Shown piece by piece: positions 35,259-45,899 of a DNA stretch of 64,000 bases (positions are counted from its first letter, which is position 1; each line of letters starts with the position of its first letter). This DNA is from Tipula vernalis (taxonomy: Eukaryota > Arthropoda > Insecta > Diptera > Tipulidae). The DNA lies in the NCBI GenBank assembly GCA_958295665.1, contig OY282560.1, positions 188,514,561 to 188,578,560 of the forward strand, written 5' to 3'. The position numbers were made by a program, and so were the translations under genes. The notes beneath the pieces were generated by a model. It did no database searches and was not told where the DNA came from. It saw only the letters and a list, made by a program, of their open reading frames with translations.

Positions 35259-35975
35259 AGGGTGGCTGATGAATTTTGCTACATTAAGAAACTCAAATAA
35301 TTTTTTTTTCAGTGTATGGAATTCATTTTTCTTTTATTCATGTTAAAGCTCATTCAATTTTATTAAATATAGCTTAATTAGTTTTAAAAATAATGGAATT
35401 TAAATACCCCCCCTGCTCGTTGATGCATGTGCGGCATCTTACCAAAAAGTTGTTCATTACTGCTTGGAGAGTTGAGACAGGAATAGCCGCAATTGTTTCT
35501 CGAATGGATTGCCTTAGTTCATTCAAATTTGTTGGTTTTGCTTTGTAGACTTCCTGTTTGCAATAACCCCACAAGAAAAAGTCAGGTGCAGTAAGGTCAG
35601 GCGACCTGGGTGGCCAACGGAATGTGGAGTTTCTGCTTATCAGTTTATTGGGAAATTTTCGTCGCAATTCTGTCATAACAGGTTGGGCTATGTGAGGAGC
35701 TGCACCATCTTGCTGAAACCACACAGAGTTGAAAGAAATTCTCCTTCGGCGTAATTCTGGATAGAAAAACTCTCTCAACATGCTCAAGTAACGGTCTCCA
35801 GTAACCGTAACGGTGTGACCGTTTTCTTCGAAGAAGTAGGGCCCGACAATGCAGCGTGATGAAACTGCACACCACACTGTGACACGAAGTGGATGCAATT
35901 CCGTCTCATGGAGTAACTGTGGGTTGGAAGCACTCCATATTCGACAATTTTGTTTGTTTATCATATTTATGTTGA
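35259..35975 (-). pseudogene. IS630/Tc1/mariner-type transposase, 5' truncated
   Basis: A 196-residue open frame (35964-35374) of the same broad family as its neighbour but a different subfamily and orientation. Seen are LRVTVWCAVSSRCIVGPYFF, GDRYLSMLREFF, VWFQQDGAAPHIA (second catalytic Asp), RWPPRSPDLTAPDFFLWGY (third acidic position, D) and a full C-terminus. The HTH domain and the first Asp block (SDEAHF type) are absent, so it is truncated. Downstream, CAGGGTGGCTGATG at 35259 looks like the element's terminal repeat; no partner was found. This C-terminal half is one of the better preserved transposase frames in the window. Confidence 0.85.
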
Positions 35976-36563
35976 CGAACCCCTCATTTTGTTTAGGCTG
36001 TGTTTCAATTGGGTAAAATGTTACATATTTTAACCATGGTGAAAAATACTACATTTTTTCAGTTTTTACCGTTTTGGGTGTTTCAATTACAACTGGTTAA
36101 AATTGTGATGTTTACGAGTACATTTGATATTTTTATTTTTGGCGAAAAAAACAGAAAAACAAGATACAACATACGAGTACATATTTTTTCTAGTCTCTTC
36201 TTTCTAGATTGTTTACCGTTCGCACTATATGCGTGCAATAAAATGATAAGTACTACTTATCGCGTTATTGCATGATTGCATTTTCATATAGTTCAAAAGG
36301 AGGAGAATCTATCTGTCTTATCCGTTTTTCAAAATTATTCCTCCTGCGGATGCTGTGTTGCTTTCTAATAATACGATAAGTCAATTTTTATTTTTTATTC
36401 CCTTCATTTAAATATTTTGCGCCCTTTGAAGATATATATATACACTCGCTAGTGATGAAAAGGTGCTACTTCATGTATTAATGTTGTACCTTTATTGCCT
36501 ACAAATAAAACTAAACCATCAGAAAAGTTAGCAAGTAAACTAATTAGAAGGTTGTATTCCATC
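35976..36563. other. AT-rich stretch without recognisable gene
   Basis: Open frame 36000-36275 has no recognised domain. Nothing else supported. Confidence 0.45.
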
Positions 36564-37045
36564 TATAACAGGACGTTAACAAAATGGCTTCTAAGGCATC
36601 CAAATTTTACCATTTTGTTCTTCAAACAAACTATCTGATTTATGTAATCAGCGAATGTAACGTCAATCCTGGAATTAACGGATCTGAATATTTTGGGCAT
36701 GACTATGTTGTTTGTAGATGTGATCGCAAACTTGAAACAAGTTCTAAGAAATCGGGCGTAGGTGTAATCATAGCCGTTCATTCTAAACTAGTGAGTGTTC
36801 CTGTAACATTAGTCATATCAAGAGTTGAGCAGATTTGTGTGAATATCAAAATTAACAAGCAATATAAATTTATCTACACAGCGTAAATACCACCGCATTC
36901 AAATAATGAGTATTATGCAGCATGCGTCGATTCAATTGAAGAAGTCATCAATAGATCAAATTCATCCGACTTTGTTCTTGTACTTGGTGACTTTGATCTT
37001 CCGAATATCATTTGAAATTTTGACCGTGAATTTATTGGGTGTACA
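36564..37045 (+). pseudogene. LINE endonuclease, 5' part (interrupted)
   Basis: The open frame at 36584-36886 and its continuation resemble the APE-like endonuclease of jockey/CR1-group LINEs, the nuclease that nicks the target. Seen are GSEYFGHDYVVCRCDR (about residue 25), GVGVIIAVHSKL, a YIPPHSNNEYY block (36890) and LVLGDFDLPNI (37000), where the family has GDFNLP. Soon after that motif the sequence jumps into a mariner relic. The LINE resumes near 38500 on the same strand. A stop ends the first frame at 36886. Confidence 0.8.
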
Positions 37046-37107
37046 AATAAGCTCCAAAGACAAAATCGAAAGGGTTTTTTGCATCGAATCGTGACGTGGG
37101 ACAAAAA
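37046..37107 (+). pseudogene. mariner transposase relic, left part
   Basis: Reads LQRQNRKGFLHRIVTWDKN, matching the mariner block just before and at the first catalytic Asp (KSFLHRIVTGDEKW). It is cut at 37107 by the Harbinger-like element and continues at 38061. Confidence 0.75.
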
Positions 37108-37110
37108 CAG

Positions 37111-38060
37111 GGGGCCTATTATGAAATTTTTCGATTTCGGATTTTTACGATATCGAAAAAAATCGATTCGATGCGGATTTGTCTTGTCGTATTATGAAAG
37201 TTAGTTTTCGAATTTTTTCGATATCGAATCATAATAGAAAGGTTTTGACATTAATTTTGTTTTATTTTAATCGTTTAATCGTTTTTTAATAATTAAAATA
37301 CAAAAAATATTCTCTTTGATTTGTGTGGAACATTTGAACAATTCATGAAATCCATTCTTTTTTCCAACCAATTATTATTTTTTTTGTTGGAGGGTCTTCG
37401 TCATTTAGCTCTTTTTTCAAATGTTCCCATAATTTGTTACTAGTCTCTTTAAATTAAGGGGCATTTAAATAACTTTTTGTTATCCCCACATTTCTCTTCA
37501 TGAAAGAGGCTAGCACATAAAATTGGTTGGCGTTCGTCGTCCTGATAAACAAATTTGAATTAAAAAAATTTATTAGTTGTGTAATATATTTTTTAATCAA
37601 TTTAAATATAAATAATTAGAATAAAACTTACATCGAAATTTTTATTATAAAGTCAATATAAGAAACGCGATTTCTGTATTTCTTAAATAAATTCTCAAAA
37701 AATTGTTTGAATAAACTTTATTCAATAATTATTATTAATTAAATATTATTTGTATAATTTTTATTTGAACACCTACTTAGTTATTATTTTTAAAAATAAT
37801 TTAATAATTATTAATACAGTTTGATAAATGCGATCAGTCATAAACAAAATTCGTCAACTAAATAGCAGTCGAATTTTGTCGGTGCGTTCGGAAAAATTCG
37901 CTGCCATTTCTTCTTTTTAGTTTCATGATAGGGCGAAGTTTTTCGATAACATGTGCTTTCGAATAAATTCACCGCGAATTTTTGTGCTTTAGCTTCATAA
38001 TAGGGCGAATTTTTTCTATATCGGAAAAAATCAAATTCGAAAAAGTTCATAATAGGCCTC
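37111..38060. mobile_element. Harbinger-like element, 950 bp, CAG duplication
   Basis: Ends: left GGGGCCTATTATGAA, right reversed GAGGCCTATTATGAA. Both are flanked by CAG (37108-37110, 38061-38063), a 3-bp target duplication. Internal copies of CATAATAGGGCGAA near the right end suggest degenerate sub-terminal repeats. The minus strand at 37544-37338 encodes a Myb/SANT-like fragment. Three-base duplications plus a Myb-like accessory protein point to PIF/Harbinger (inference). It sits inside a mariner. Confidence 0.8.
37338..37544 (-). pseudogene. Myb/SANT (zeste-like) DNA-binding domain fragment
   Basis: The minus-strand reading contains ANQFYVLASFMKRN, then after a stop KLWEHLKKELNDEDPPTK and, after a small shift, a W..KRMDF segment. 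The order matches the zeste-like Myb/SANT domain (three helices with spaced Trp) found in the second protein of many Harbinger transposons, which binds the element ends. Broken by one stop and one frameshift. Confidence 0.65.
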
Positions 38061-38063
38061 CAG

Positions 38064-38310
38064 GTCATGCATCAACTTCAACGGCCAAACCGAATATTCA
38101 TGGCAAGAAGCCAATGCTGTGCATCTGGTGAGATCAGCTATGAACTACTCCTTCTGACTACCACTCGTTTCGGTCGATGACTACTTACGGAAAAGCCAAA
38201 AACTGGGTTGATTCTTGGATCGCCTCAAAAGACGAGGAATTTGTTCGAAGCGAAATCCGTATGCTGCCAAAATGTCGTAGCTAACGATGGACAATACTTT
38301 GAATAAAATA
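38064..38310 (+). pseudogene. mariner transposase relic, right part
   Basis: Continues the split mariner: TSTAKPNIHGKKPMLCIW, an internal deletion, then PSDYHSFRSM, WVDSWIASKDEEFVRS and IRMLPK, which are family blocks near the C-terminus. The segment with the second catalytic Asp is deleted. The relic ends about 38300, where LINE sequence returns. Confidence 0.8.
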
Positions 38311-40180
38311 TATTGTACCAATTTCCCTGAACAAAGCTTCGAAGTTATAAAAAACAAAACCTCAAAACTTATTTGTATCCTCAATAATTGCATTCTACCA
38401 ATCAGTATAAAATCAGAAGCAGAATCTTTGTTCGTTGATCCTTGGTTATACTTTAAACCAAATTAACTCCATTGCTAATAATCTGAAGAGGTTTTAAGAA
38501 TTTGCCTTCACCAATGAAGTAGATGCGTTTACAGTATCTAAATCACTTAATCTATCTGTCGTAAATGATATTAACGGTAAATCTTTGGATATTGTATTTG
38601 ACACTACCGACTGTATGCCGAAATTTGAACACCTGCAACAAATCAAAAATAACTTTAAGAAAACAAACCACTGGTGTGCATGGTTATTTGGAAGTAGTGA
38701 ATTGGGATGAGATTATAAATGTCTACAAATTTTATGGATCGTACTGCAAGGCTTTGAACTCCATGTACCAAAGTATTCCCTCTCCATGGTTTGATGACCG
38801 GCTTATAAATCTAAAAAATCGTAATTGTAAGGCCTATGCTAAAATGATGAAATCAACTTTGGAAACAGACAAAGCTGTCTTTTTTACAACACAGCGAGGA
38901 ATTTGATGTCTTTTTCAAATTTAAGTATAAGTCTTATTTGGCTGACATTCAAAAAAACATTAGAACAGATCCAAAACCATTCTGGAAATATTTTAGATCT
39001 GAAGATGGCATTCTATAAGCTTTAAAGGGTTATGGAGATGGATGTGGGCTGAATCATATACCCTCATCTATATTAAAAACGTTTACGAGTATTTTGCTAA
39101 ATCTGTTGTGCAAACTGTTCCATCATTCCTTAACCACTGCTATGTTTCCGGAAACATGGAAAATCTCTAAAATAACTCCAATCTTTAAATCAGGCAAACG
39201 GGATGACGTCACATGTTACAGAGGAATATCAACTTCATCATCAATTAGACGTAGTTTATACGGATTTCAGTAAGGCATTTGATTCTATATGTCATCATAA
39301 AGCACTCCAAAGTCTATTTGCATTGGGAATTTCATTAGAATACATTAATTGGTTCAAATCATACTTTTTGTCTACAATATGTAATATTTGGAAATAAAAA
39401 ATCCAACGTTATCAAAGTGGCGTCGGCTGTTTCTCAAGGATCACATATTGTATCATGGATTTTTATTGTTTTCATTGATCGGATAACCAAGATCATAACA
39501 AACTCAAATCTTCTTATATTTGCTGATGACGTAAAAATTTGTCGTACGATTGAACAAATTTGTGATGCTGACAAACTGCAAGATGACCACAATAGACTTA
39601 GTAAAGAGTGGTGCAACCAAAACTCATTACAGTTAAACATCAAGAAGTGCAAAATTATTTCTCTTCGCCGTAAAAGGAATCCGATATTAACTAAATACAA
39701 CATCAACGGCTATATAGTTCAAGGAGTACAAGATATTACTGATCCAGGAGTAACCTTCATCGAAAACGTTAGTTTTAACAGGCACATCGATAACTGTATT
39801 GCTAAAGCAAACTCTATGTTTGGCTTTATCGAACGATATACTGGGGAATTCAGCGATACACAAACTTTATTTACGCTACATCAAAAGAATTGAAAGCATA
39901 CAAAAAAGTTTTTAATATTCCTTATGAAAAAAACTGACTATAAAGTACCTTTTTATGAAAAGGTGACTCGCTTACCACCATATTCACCAAGGTGCAAAGA
40001 ATATAAAATTTTCACCCTTGAACCCCTTCCATAAATGTTCCAAGCAGGACACTGAGTAATCACCAATCATGGCGATAACAATCCAACCAATAGATTAGAA
40101 AAATCATTCAAAAACGCAGAGGATCTGTTCGATTTTAATCTATCAATAAACAATTTCAAAAAAAAATTTGAAAACTAATG
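38311..40180 (+). pseudogene. LINE, end of endonuclease and reverse transcriptase
   Basis: Continuation of the LINE begun at 36564. Seen are NDINGKSLDIVF (38560), the linker with WFDDRLINLKN (38790) and FWKYFRS (38975), MFPETWKISKITPIFKSGK (39145-39195), VVYTDFSKAFDSI (39253), a degenerate SQGSH (39430), LIFADDVKI (39510; the Asp pair of the active site), LNIKKCKIISL, and a DPGVTFIENVSFNRHID block (39740). A C-terminal RLPPYSPRC follows near 39975. Stops and shifts split it into several frames. It ends near 40180 without a clear tail. Confidence 0.85.
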
Positions 40181-40394
40181 TTTCAAATTTAAGATTAATT
40201 TTTCTGGCAGCTTCAACTTTGAAGAGCACAATTTTAATTTTGTTTAAAATTGTGACTTAATTTTATTATTTTCTAAATTTCTTGTTTTTGTTTTATATTA
40301 ATTTGAAATTTTAATAATTGTTGGTTAATTTTTTATATGAAATCGTAAATGTTAATGACAAAATCGATTTCTTTACAAATAAATGACCTGATTA

Positions 40395-40820
40395 GTGTTG
40401 TCGCTTTGAATACTTTAAACGGAGTACGTTTCAAATTTTCAGGGGAAGTATTTCAAGTCAGAAGAGAGTACAGCACATGAAATACAATAGTTAGACCTTA
40501 AACATAAATAATTGTTGGTGTTTTGTGTTTAAAAAATCACGATCAAGCAAATTACACTAAAATGTTTTTGGTTTTTGAGCCAAATTTGAATATTAAAAGA
40601 AAACTGTATTATTTATTGGTTAGAGCTCTTGACTTATTTTACTATTAAAGTTCTAGCTCCGTGTGCTGCTCGAGCTAAACGGGTTTTTTTTTAACACCGC
40701 CACAATTTTCCACAAAATCACAGATATTTTTAGATTATCGTTTTGAGATTTTTAAGTTTTTCTCGTAGAGAAGAGTACCGATGAGACAAACCCTTAGTGG
40801 TTAACGAGAAATTTAGCTTA
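40395..40820. repeat. direct repeat, copy A
   Basis: Shares about 400 bases of diverged similarity with 41560-41890: AAACGGAGTACG, then TTTTTGAGCC, TTGAATATTAAAAGAAAAC, a GCTCGAGCTAAA/GGTCGAGCTAAA block, and TTTTTCTCGTA near the end. The two copies are 1.16 kb apart in the same orientation. They could be decayed LTRs or a tandem duplication. Confidence 0.65.
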
Positions 40821-41559
40821 AAGCAACTTTAGCTTGATGACATATGCGATGGAAATGGGACTCTAAAATGATGTTTCTAATTCCTCGAGCTTGTACTACT
40901 ATTAGAAGCTTCGCTTCAGCTGCGCCCACTTTGTTTTAACTTCAATCCGCAAGGAATTGGTCCTTCAGTAAGTGTAACGAGAAAAGAATGTCAATTATTT
41001 TGATCCTAATACTAACTTTATTTAAATATCCCTGTATATTTTATAACGGTTAACATTCATCACTAGAAAAAAGCAAAAAATAAAACAACTATTGAAACCT
41101 TAGGAAGCCTTCGTATAATCGAACGAAGATGGTTTATGATTTTTAGAAGAATTTATTGAGAGAAGTTCGAAGTCAAACCTTAAATAAAAAAATAAAGAAC
41201 TTTTATAAAAGATGCCGACAATTTTAAGGTTGAAAGTGAAATACGCAAGGAATGACGTATTAGCGGTAAATTAGGATACGTTAATTTGCTTATGTATTCA
41301 CAGAAAAACGTATTTTGAGCAAAAAATTTAAGAATTTTCTATAAAAATATTTAAATATTTCTTCTATCACGTGTAATTGTGGAATTAGAGTTTTAGAGTT
41401 CAATTGAAGTTGGGAGCTTGCTCCACTTCGTTCTATGATTGATCTGGGTTTCAAGAGAATCAGCCTGACAAGAAAAGTAAAAAAAAGTCAACAGTTGTTT
41501 CTCTCCAATCAAGTGATGTCAGGGTTAGTATCTCAGTGCTTAGTCTCAGGTAGCTCAGT
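40821..41559. other. sequence between direct repeats
   Basis: No coding similarity. If the repeats are LTRs this would be the internal region, but no primer site, gag or pol is seen. Confidence 0.4.
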
Positions 41560-41895
41560 ATCCGTGTCGGTCAGCGCCGTCGCTCTGAAGTCAGTATTCG
41601 GACTAAACGGAGTACGATTTCAGGGCAGTGTTTCCAGTCAGAAAAGAGTACATACAAAATACAATAGTGTGTTTTGCAAATAATACTAAAATTGTTTTAG
41701 TTTTTGAGCCAAAATTGAATATTAAAAGAAAACATTATTTATTTTACTATTAAAGGGTCAAGCTTCTGTATGCTGGTCGAGCTAAATAGTTTTTTTTAGC
41801 TCTCCGTAAATTCACAGATATTTTTAGCTTATCGGTTTGAGTTTAAGTTTTTCTCGTAAGGAAGAGTACCGATTAGCGAAACCGTAAGCAAAATT
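41560..41895. repeat. direct repeat, copy B
   Basis: Partner of 40395-40820, same orientation, slightly shorter with several indels. A related GGAGTAC-containing scrap occurs near 42485-42525. Confidence 0.65.
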
Positions 41896-43977
41896 TTAAA
41901 TTTTCAAAGAGAAATCTTAAAGCAACTTTAGTTTCGAACCCTTTTCATTTTCAAAAGCGTAATTTTGAGAGATATGTCAGAAATGTCATTGTCAGATGAT
42001 ACCTTAGTGGGTGGGGTATCATTGTCCTAGCTACTTAGGAGGGGGTGAACACAAAACATGCACCTGGTAAAATCTCTTCTAAAAAGGTTTTAAACCTAGT
42101 AACTTGATTCTTTATTTGATGGTGCCATAACTAATTCATTGTATTGGCTAACTTAGATAATAAATTTCAACGGAATTTGTGTAAAATCGCAGTATTTCCA
42201 TTTGGGGCAGGGATGGAGTTTCTTAAATAAAACATGGCCAGAATTCAACAAATATTGCAAAACTATATAACGACACTTTGGTGATTAGAACAAATTTAAG
42301 GAAATTAGATTTGCCAAAGAAAAATTTAAGAACTCTAGGCCTTTACTACATTTCCATGGCAGAAACTATTATAAATAGCTTTGAAAAAATGCTTTATGAA
42401 AAAGCCCAGAATATTACAATTATTGCAAACAAAAGCCGATAAGTTAAAATATTGTGTAAATGTATTATTAGTACAGCAACTATTAAAACAGGGGAGTACA
42501 AAATGAAATAGCGGAGTACAGGACCACTAGTCGAAAGTAGTACAAATACTCCGATCGCACTCACTTCGACAGCACTGGACCTGATGATATTCACATCATC
42601 CTAAAGTTTCGACCAATTAGTTTCCAATTCCCACCACCAGAATGGCTGTAGTACATTTATAATAATTGAATATTCATCATTTCAAATTATTATCGTAGGA
42701 TCAAAAAAGTTTAAATTCACAAAAACGAAAACAAAAATTATCTAAAAATTTATCTCATTTTTGTTGTGTATTCATACATTTTGTAGATATTACAAAACGT
42801 ACAAACCATAGAAAAATTGGATATTTTATCTAATTTTAATTAAATTAAAAAATCATTATTATTTTTTTTTTTTTTTGTGTTTAACTTTATCTTGAAAAAT
42901 TTATTTCAATTGAATCAACTGTAACAAATTGATTGATTTATCTGTATTTATTACAATTTTTGTTGTGTTTTATTAACCAGGAGTGGTGAAAATGTGAAAA
43001 TTTATTTTTCTTGTTTTGTTTTATATAGAAAAGTATCGTATACTATGTGGAACAAAAAAAAAACCATTTAAAAAAAAGGTTGTTGTTCAGACAACGAACA
43101 CAAACCAATTGAAGCTAGAATCCACATAACATACGAGTACATAACATACATAAAACAATAAAATTAAAAAATATCCCATCCCTCTCAAATCACTTGTAAT
43201 ATTTCACATTTTTATTTAATAATGCAATCTAATAAATTGAATTCATTAAGCATTTTCAACATTTTCCACTTTCGTGTAATAATACAGAGAAAACTTAGGA
43301 AAAAAAACAAACGAAACGAAAATATATGAATTTCAATTTTTCAGTATTAAAAGTTTTTTGTTGTGTATGCGATCCTTTTTCTTGTGAAAAATACTCATAA
43401 AAATCTGTTTTCTTTATACATATTGTTTTGATATAATTTTCATTTTCACAATTTCCATATTTTTATTTCAACTAAATATATAGAGCGTGTTTTTTATTTT
43501 AAATCGTGTGTAAATTTATAAGGAAAAACTAAAACAGAAAAGAAAAATGCAAAAATATAAAATTCTTCTTGATTATTTTGTTTTTTATCACCTCGACTCG
43601 ACGAGATGATGGAAAACTAAGCCAAATACAGAAAAAAACAAAAACAAAAACGAAAAGTATGTAGGTACTGGAAAATTTTAATGTGAAAATACATACTTTT
43701 GGTTGAGAGCTTTACTTGTTCTTGTTATTATTATTATTATTGTTGTTGTACGGTGGGATTTTCTTTTCTTGTTAAGTTTACGTCATTTTTCATTATACTT
43801 GGACGATGACTTCATCATTCTTTGTATTCGTTGTGGTTGTGTGTACCATATTTATGTTTCCCAGTTCTTGTTTCCGTGGTAAAAGTCTTACTTTTTTAAT
43901 GAGTTAATTTTTGGCGTTTTAAAGATAGGAATGTCACCGTTATTTTTGTGTTGTGGACATAAAAAATATATGGGAGA
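41896..43977. other. AT-rich stretch without recognisable gene
   Basis: No protein family or paired repeats recognised. Long A/T runs between 42840 and 43550. A short palindrome (CTCGACTCGACGAG) near 43593. Confidence 0.5.
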
Positions 43978-44253
43978 GAGACAAAATCCCGAGAATCAAA
44001 ATCCCGAGTGTTTAAAACAATCCCGAGGGTTGAAAATCCCGAGGAGGCTAAATCCCGGGGATACAAAATCCATAAGGCATATAATCCCGAAAGCCTACGC
44101 AAATTTCAAAATCTTGTTGGGAACACTATATTTACCTAAAAAAAATCCAGGAATTTTAAAGCAATCAGAAATTCAGAAAAAATATTTTGATAAATTATAT
44201 GAGTGAAAAAAATTCAATGTTAAAGGCATTTTTAGACATTTGTCATCACTTGA

Positions 44254-44685
44254 GCATTGACCAGTGAGTCTTTAAGAAATTTAAGTAAGAATGCGACCAT
44301 AGCAACATACATGTTACTGACCAGCGAAACTTTAAGAACTTTTCGTTCAGTTTCGTTAAATTTCAATTGTCATTTAACAATCTTTAACAAGAGCGAAAAT
44401 TACCGCCGAAACTGAAGGAGGAAACGTCAAACAGTGAAACATTGTCTATTTATGTTTTATTAATTAAAATAATTTTTTATATATATATTTTAAATATGTA
44501 CATAATATATTATGTAGTGTAATGTGATAAAACAATTATTGCAAAATACAAATATATTAATATTTTTTATTATCAAATCGGGTTACGGATTCGCTGGGCG
44601 ATCTGTCAAAATTTCCTTAACAATATATTTTCGTTAAATTCTCTAAGGTTTTATTACAGATGCTTAAAGACTCGCTGGTCTATGC
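44254..44685. mobile_element. nested MITE, 432 bp
   Basis: Ends form a 23-bp inverted repeat with two mismatches: left GCATTGACCAGTGAGTC, right reversed GCATAGACCAGCGAGTC, both running into TTTAAG. A further GACCAGCGAAACTTTAAGAA lies inside at 44320. Target duplication unclear (possibly TTGA). Confidence 0.7.
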
Positions 44686-44754
44686 TTTGAACATCTATCA
44701 GTAGAAGCGAAGCTAGCGATAGAATTCCTTTGATCTGTTTCTGAAACGTTGACG

Positions 44755-45165
44755 AAGCAATTTCCATTACCATAAATGTTAAGAACTTTATGGAAAAATT
44801 CAAATTTTATAGACATTTTATAAATTTTAATTTTAACTTGGGTTGCACTTTGAGAACTCGGTTTCTGGATTTTACCTTTCTGGATTTTTGTTTTTCTGAA
44901 TTTTTTTGTTTCTGGATTTTTTTTTTTTTGGATTTTGTTTTCGGGATTTTCAGTTTCTGTATTTTTTTTCTAGATAAGGTAGTCAACCCATTTCCACTAT
45001 CACAAACATTAAGAATTCTTATGAAAAAACTCAAATTTTATAGACATTTTATAAATTTTAACTTTAACTTCAGCCACACTTTGATAATTTTCTGGAATTT
45101 TTTTCTGGATTTTTTCTTCGAAATTTTTTGTTTCTGTATTTTTTTTCTAGATCACGTAGCCACTT
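44755..45165. repeat. tandem duplication, two ~200-230-base units
   Basis: Both units contain TTTATAGACATTTTATAAATT, T-rich 'tttctggattt' runs and TTTCTGTATTTTTTTTCTAGAT. The Phe-rich open frame across them (44790-45200) is a by-product of the T-rich repeats. Confidence 0.8.
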
Positions 45166-45899
45166 TCAGAAAATCATTTAAAACCCCGAAATACCAATGA
45201 AATTCCGAATAAAAATGAATTCGGCGCGGAATTTGTACCCTCGGGATTTTGTCCTCTCGGGATTTTGCACCCTCGGGAGTTTGTATCCTCGGGATTTGTA
45301 CCTTCGGGATTTTGTACCTGCGGGATTTTGCCTCTCGGGATTATGTCCCGCGGGATTTTGTCTCACGGAAATATGTTACCAACTCAAAAAAATAAATTGG
45401 TTGGAGATTGTCTGTGATAAAGTAATTTAGGTTAGTTTACAATCTAATATATAACAATCTTGTGTCACGGTGTTTGTGGTCGAACACCTCCGAAACGGCT
45501 CGATCGATTTTTATGAAATTTTTTATGAATATTTGGTAGATATGAGAATAGGTCATAAAGTATATTTCATATCGCTAGGTAATTAGGGTGTCCTTATCCA
45601 GAAATTTTTTTTCTATTTCGATTTTTTTGACAACAATTTTTTTTTCGTATTTTTTTTTTGATTTGGCATCAAAAAATACCTATAACCCCAAATTTTCACC
45701 CTCCTACCCCCCCCCCCCTCCCCCCATCCAATTTTTTAATCGCGATTTTAGTATTTTTGTATGAACAATATCCAAATAATTTAACCGTCGTTCGTATTTC
45801 AAACAACGAAATTATTTATGTTGTTCAATGACAGATGGCGCTACGTCCGCCTCATCGAACTTTCATCCACATATGCGCAAGTTATTCACGAAAAGCGTT

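Larger units (their letters stand above)
43978..45364. mobile_element. element with inverted ends of CCCGAG subrepeats
   Basis: 43978-44095 holds about seven degenerate units of the form (A)CAAAATCCCGAGGG. 45236-45364 holds about eight units of the complement (CTCGGGATTTTG). Outermost units match: GAGACAAAATCCCG at the left and its complement CGGGATTTTGTCTC at the right. The ~1.1 kb interior carries a smaller inverted-end element (44254-44685) and a tandem duplication (44755-45165), and no recognised gene. Terminal arrays of short subrepeats recall foldback elements; the superfamily is unknown. Confidence 0.75.

Noticed and set aside
35645..35875. 76-residue minus-strand open frame
   Set aside because: A shifted-frame shadow of the transposase at 35964-35374.
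42394..42594. 66-residue minus-strand open frame with hydrophobic segments
   Set aside because: No family match and no start context; overlaps a scrap of the direct repeat.
44790..45200. 136-residue Phe-rich open frame
   Set aside because: It comes from T-rich tandem duplicated DNA and resembles no membrane protein family.
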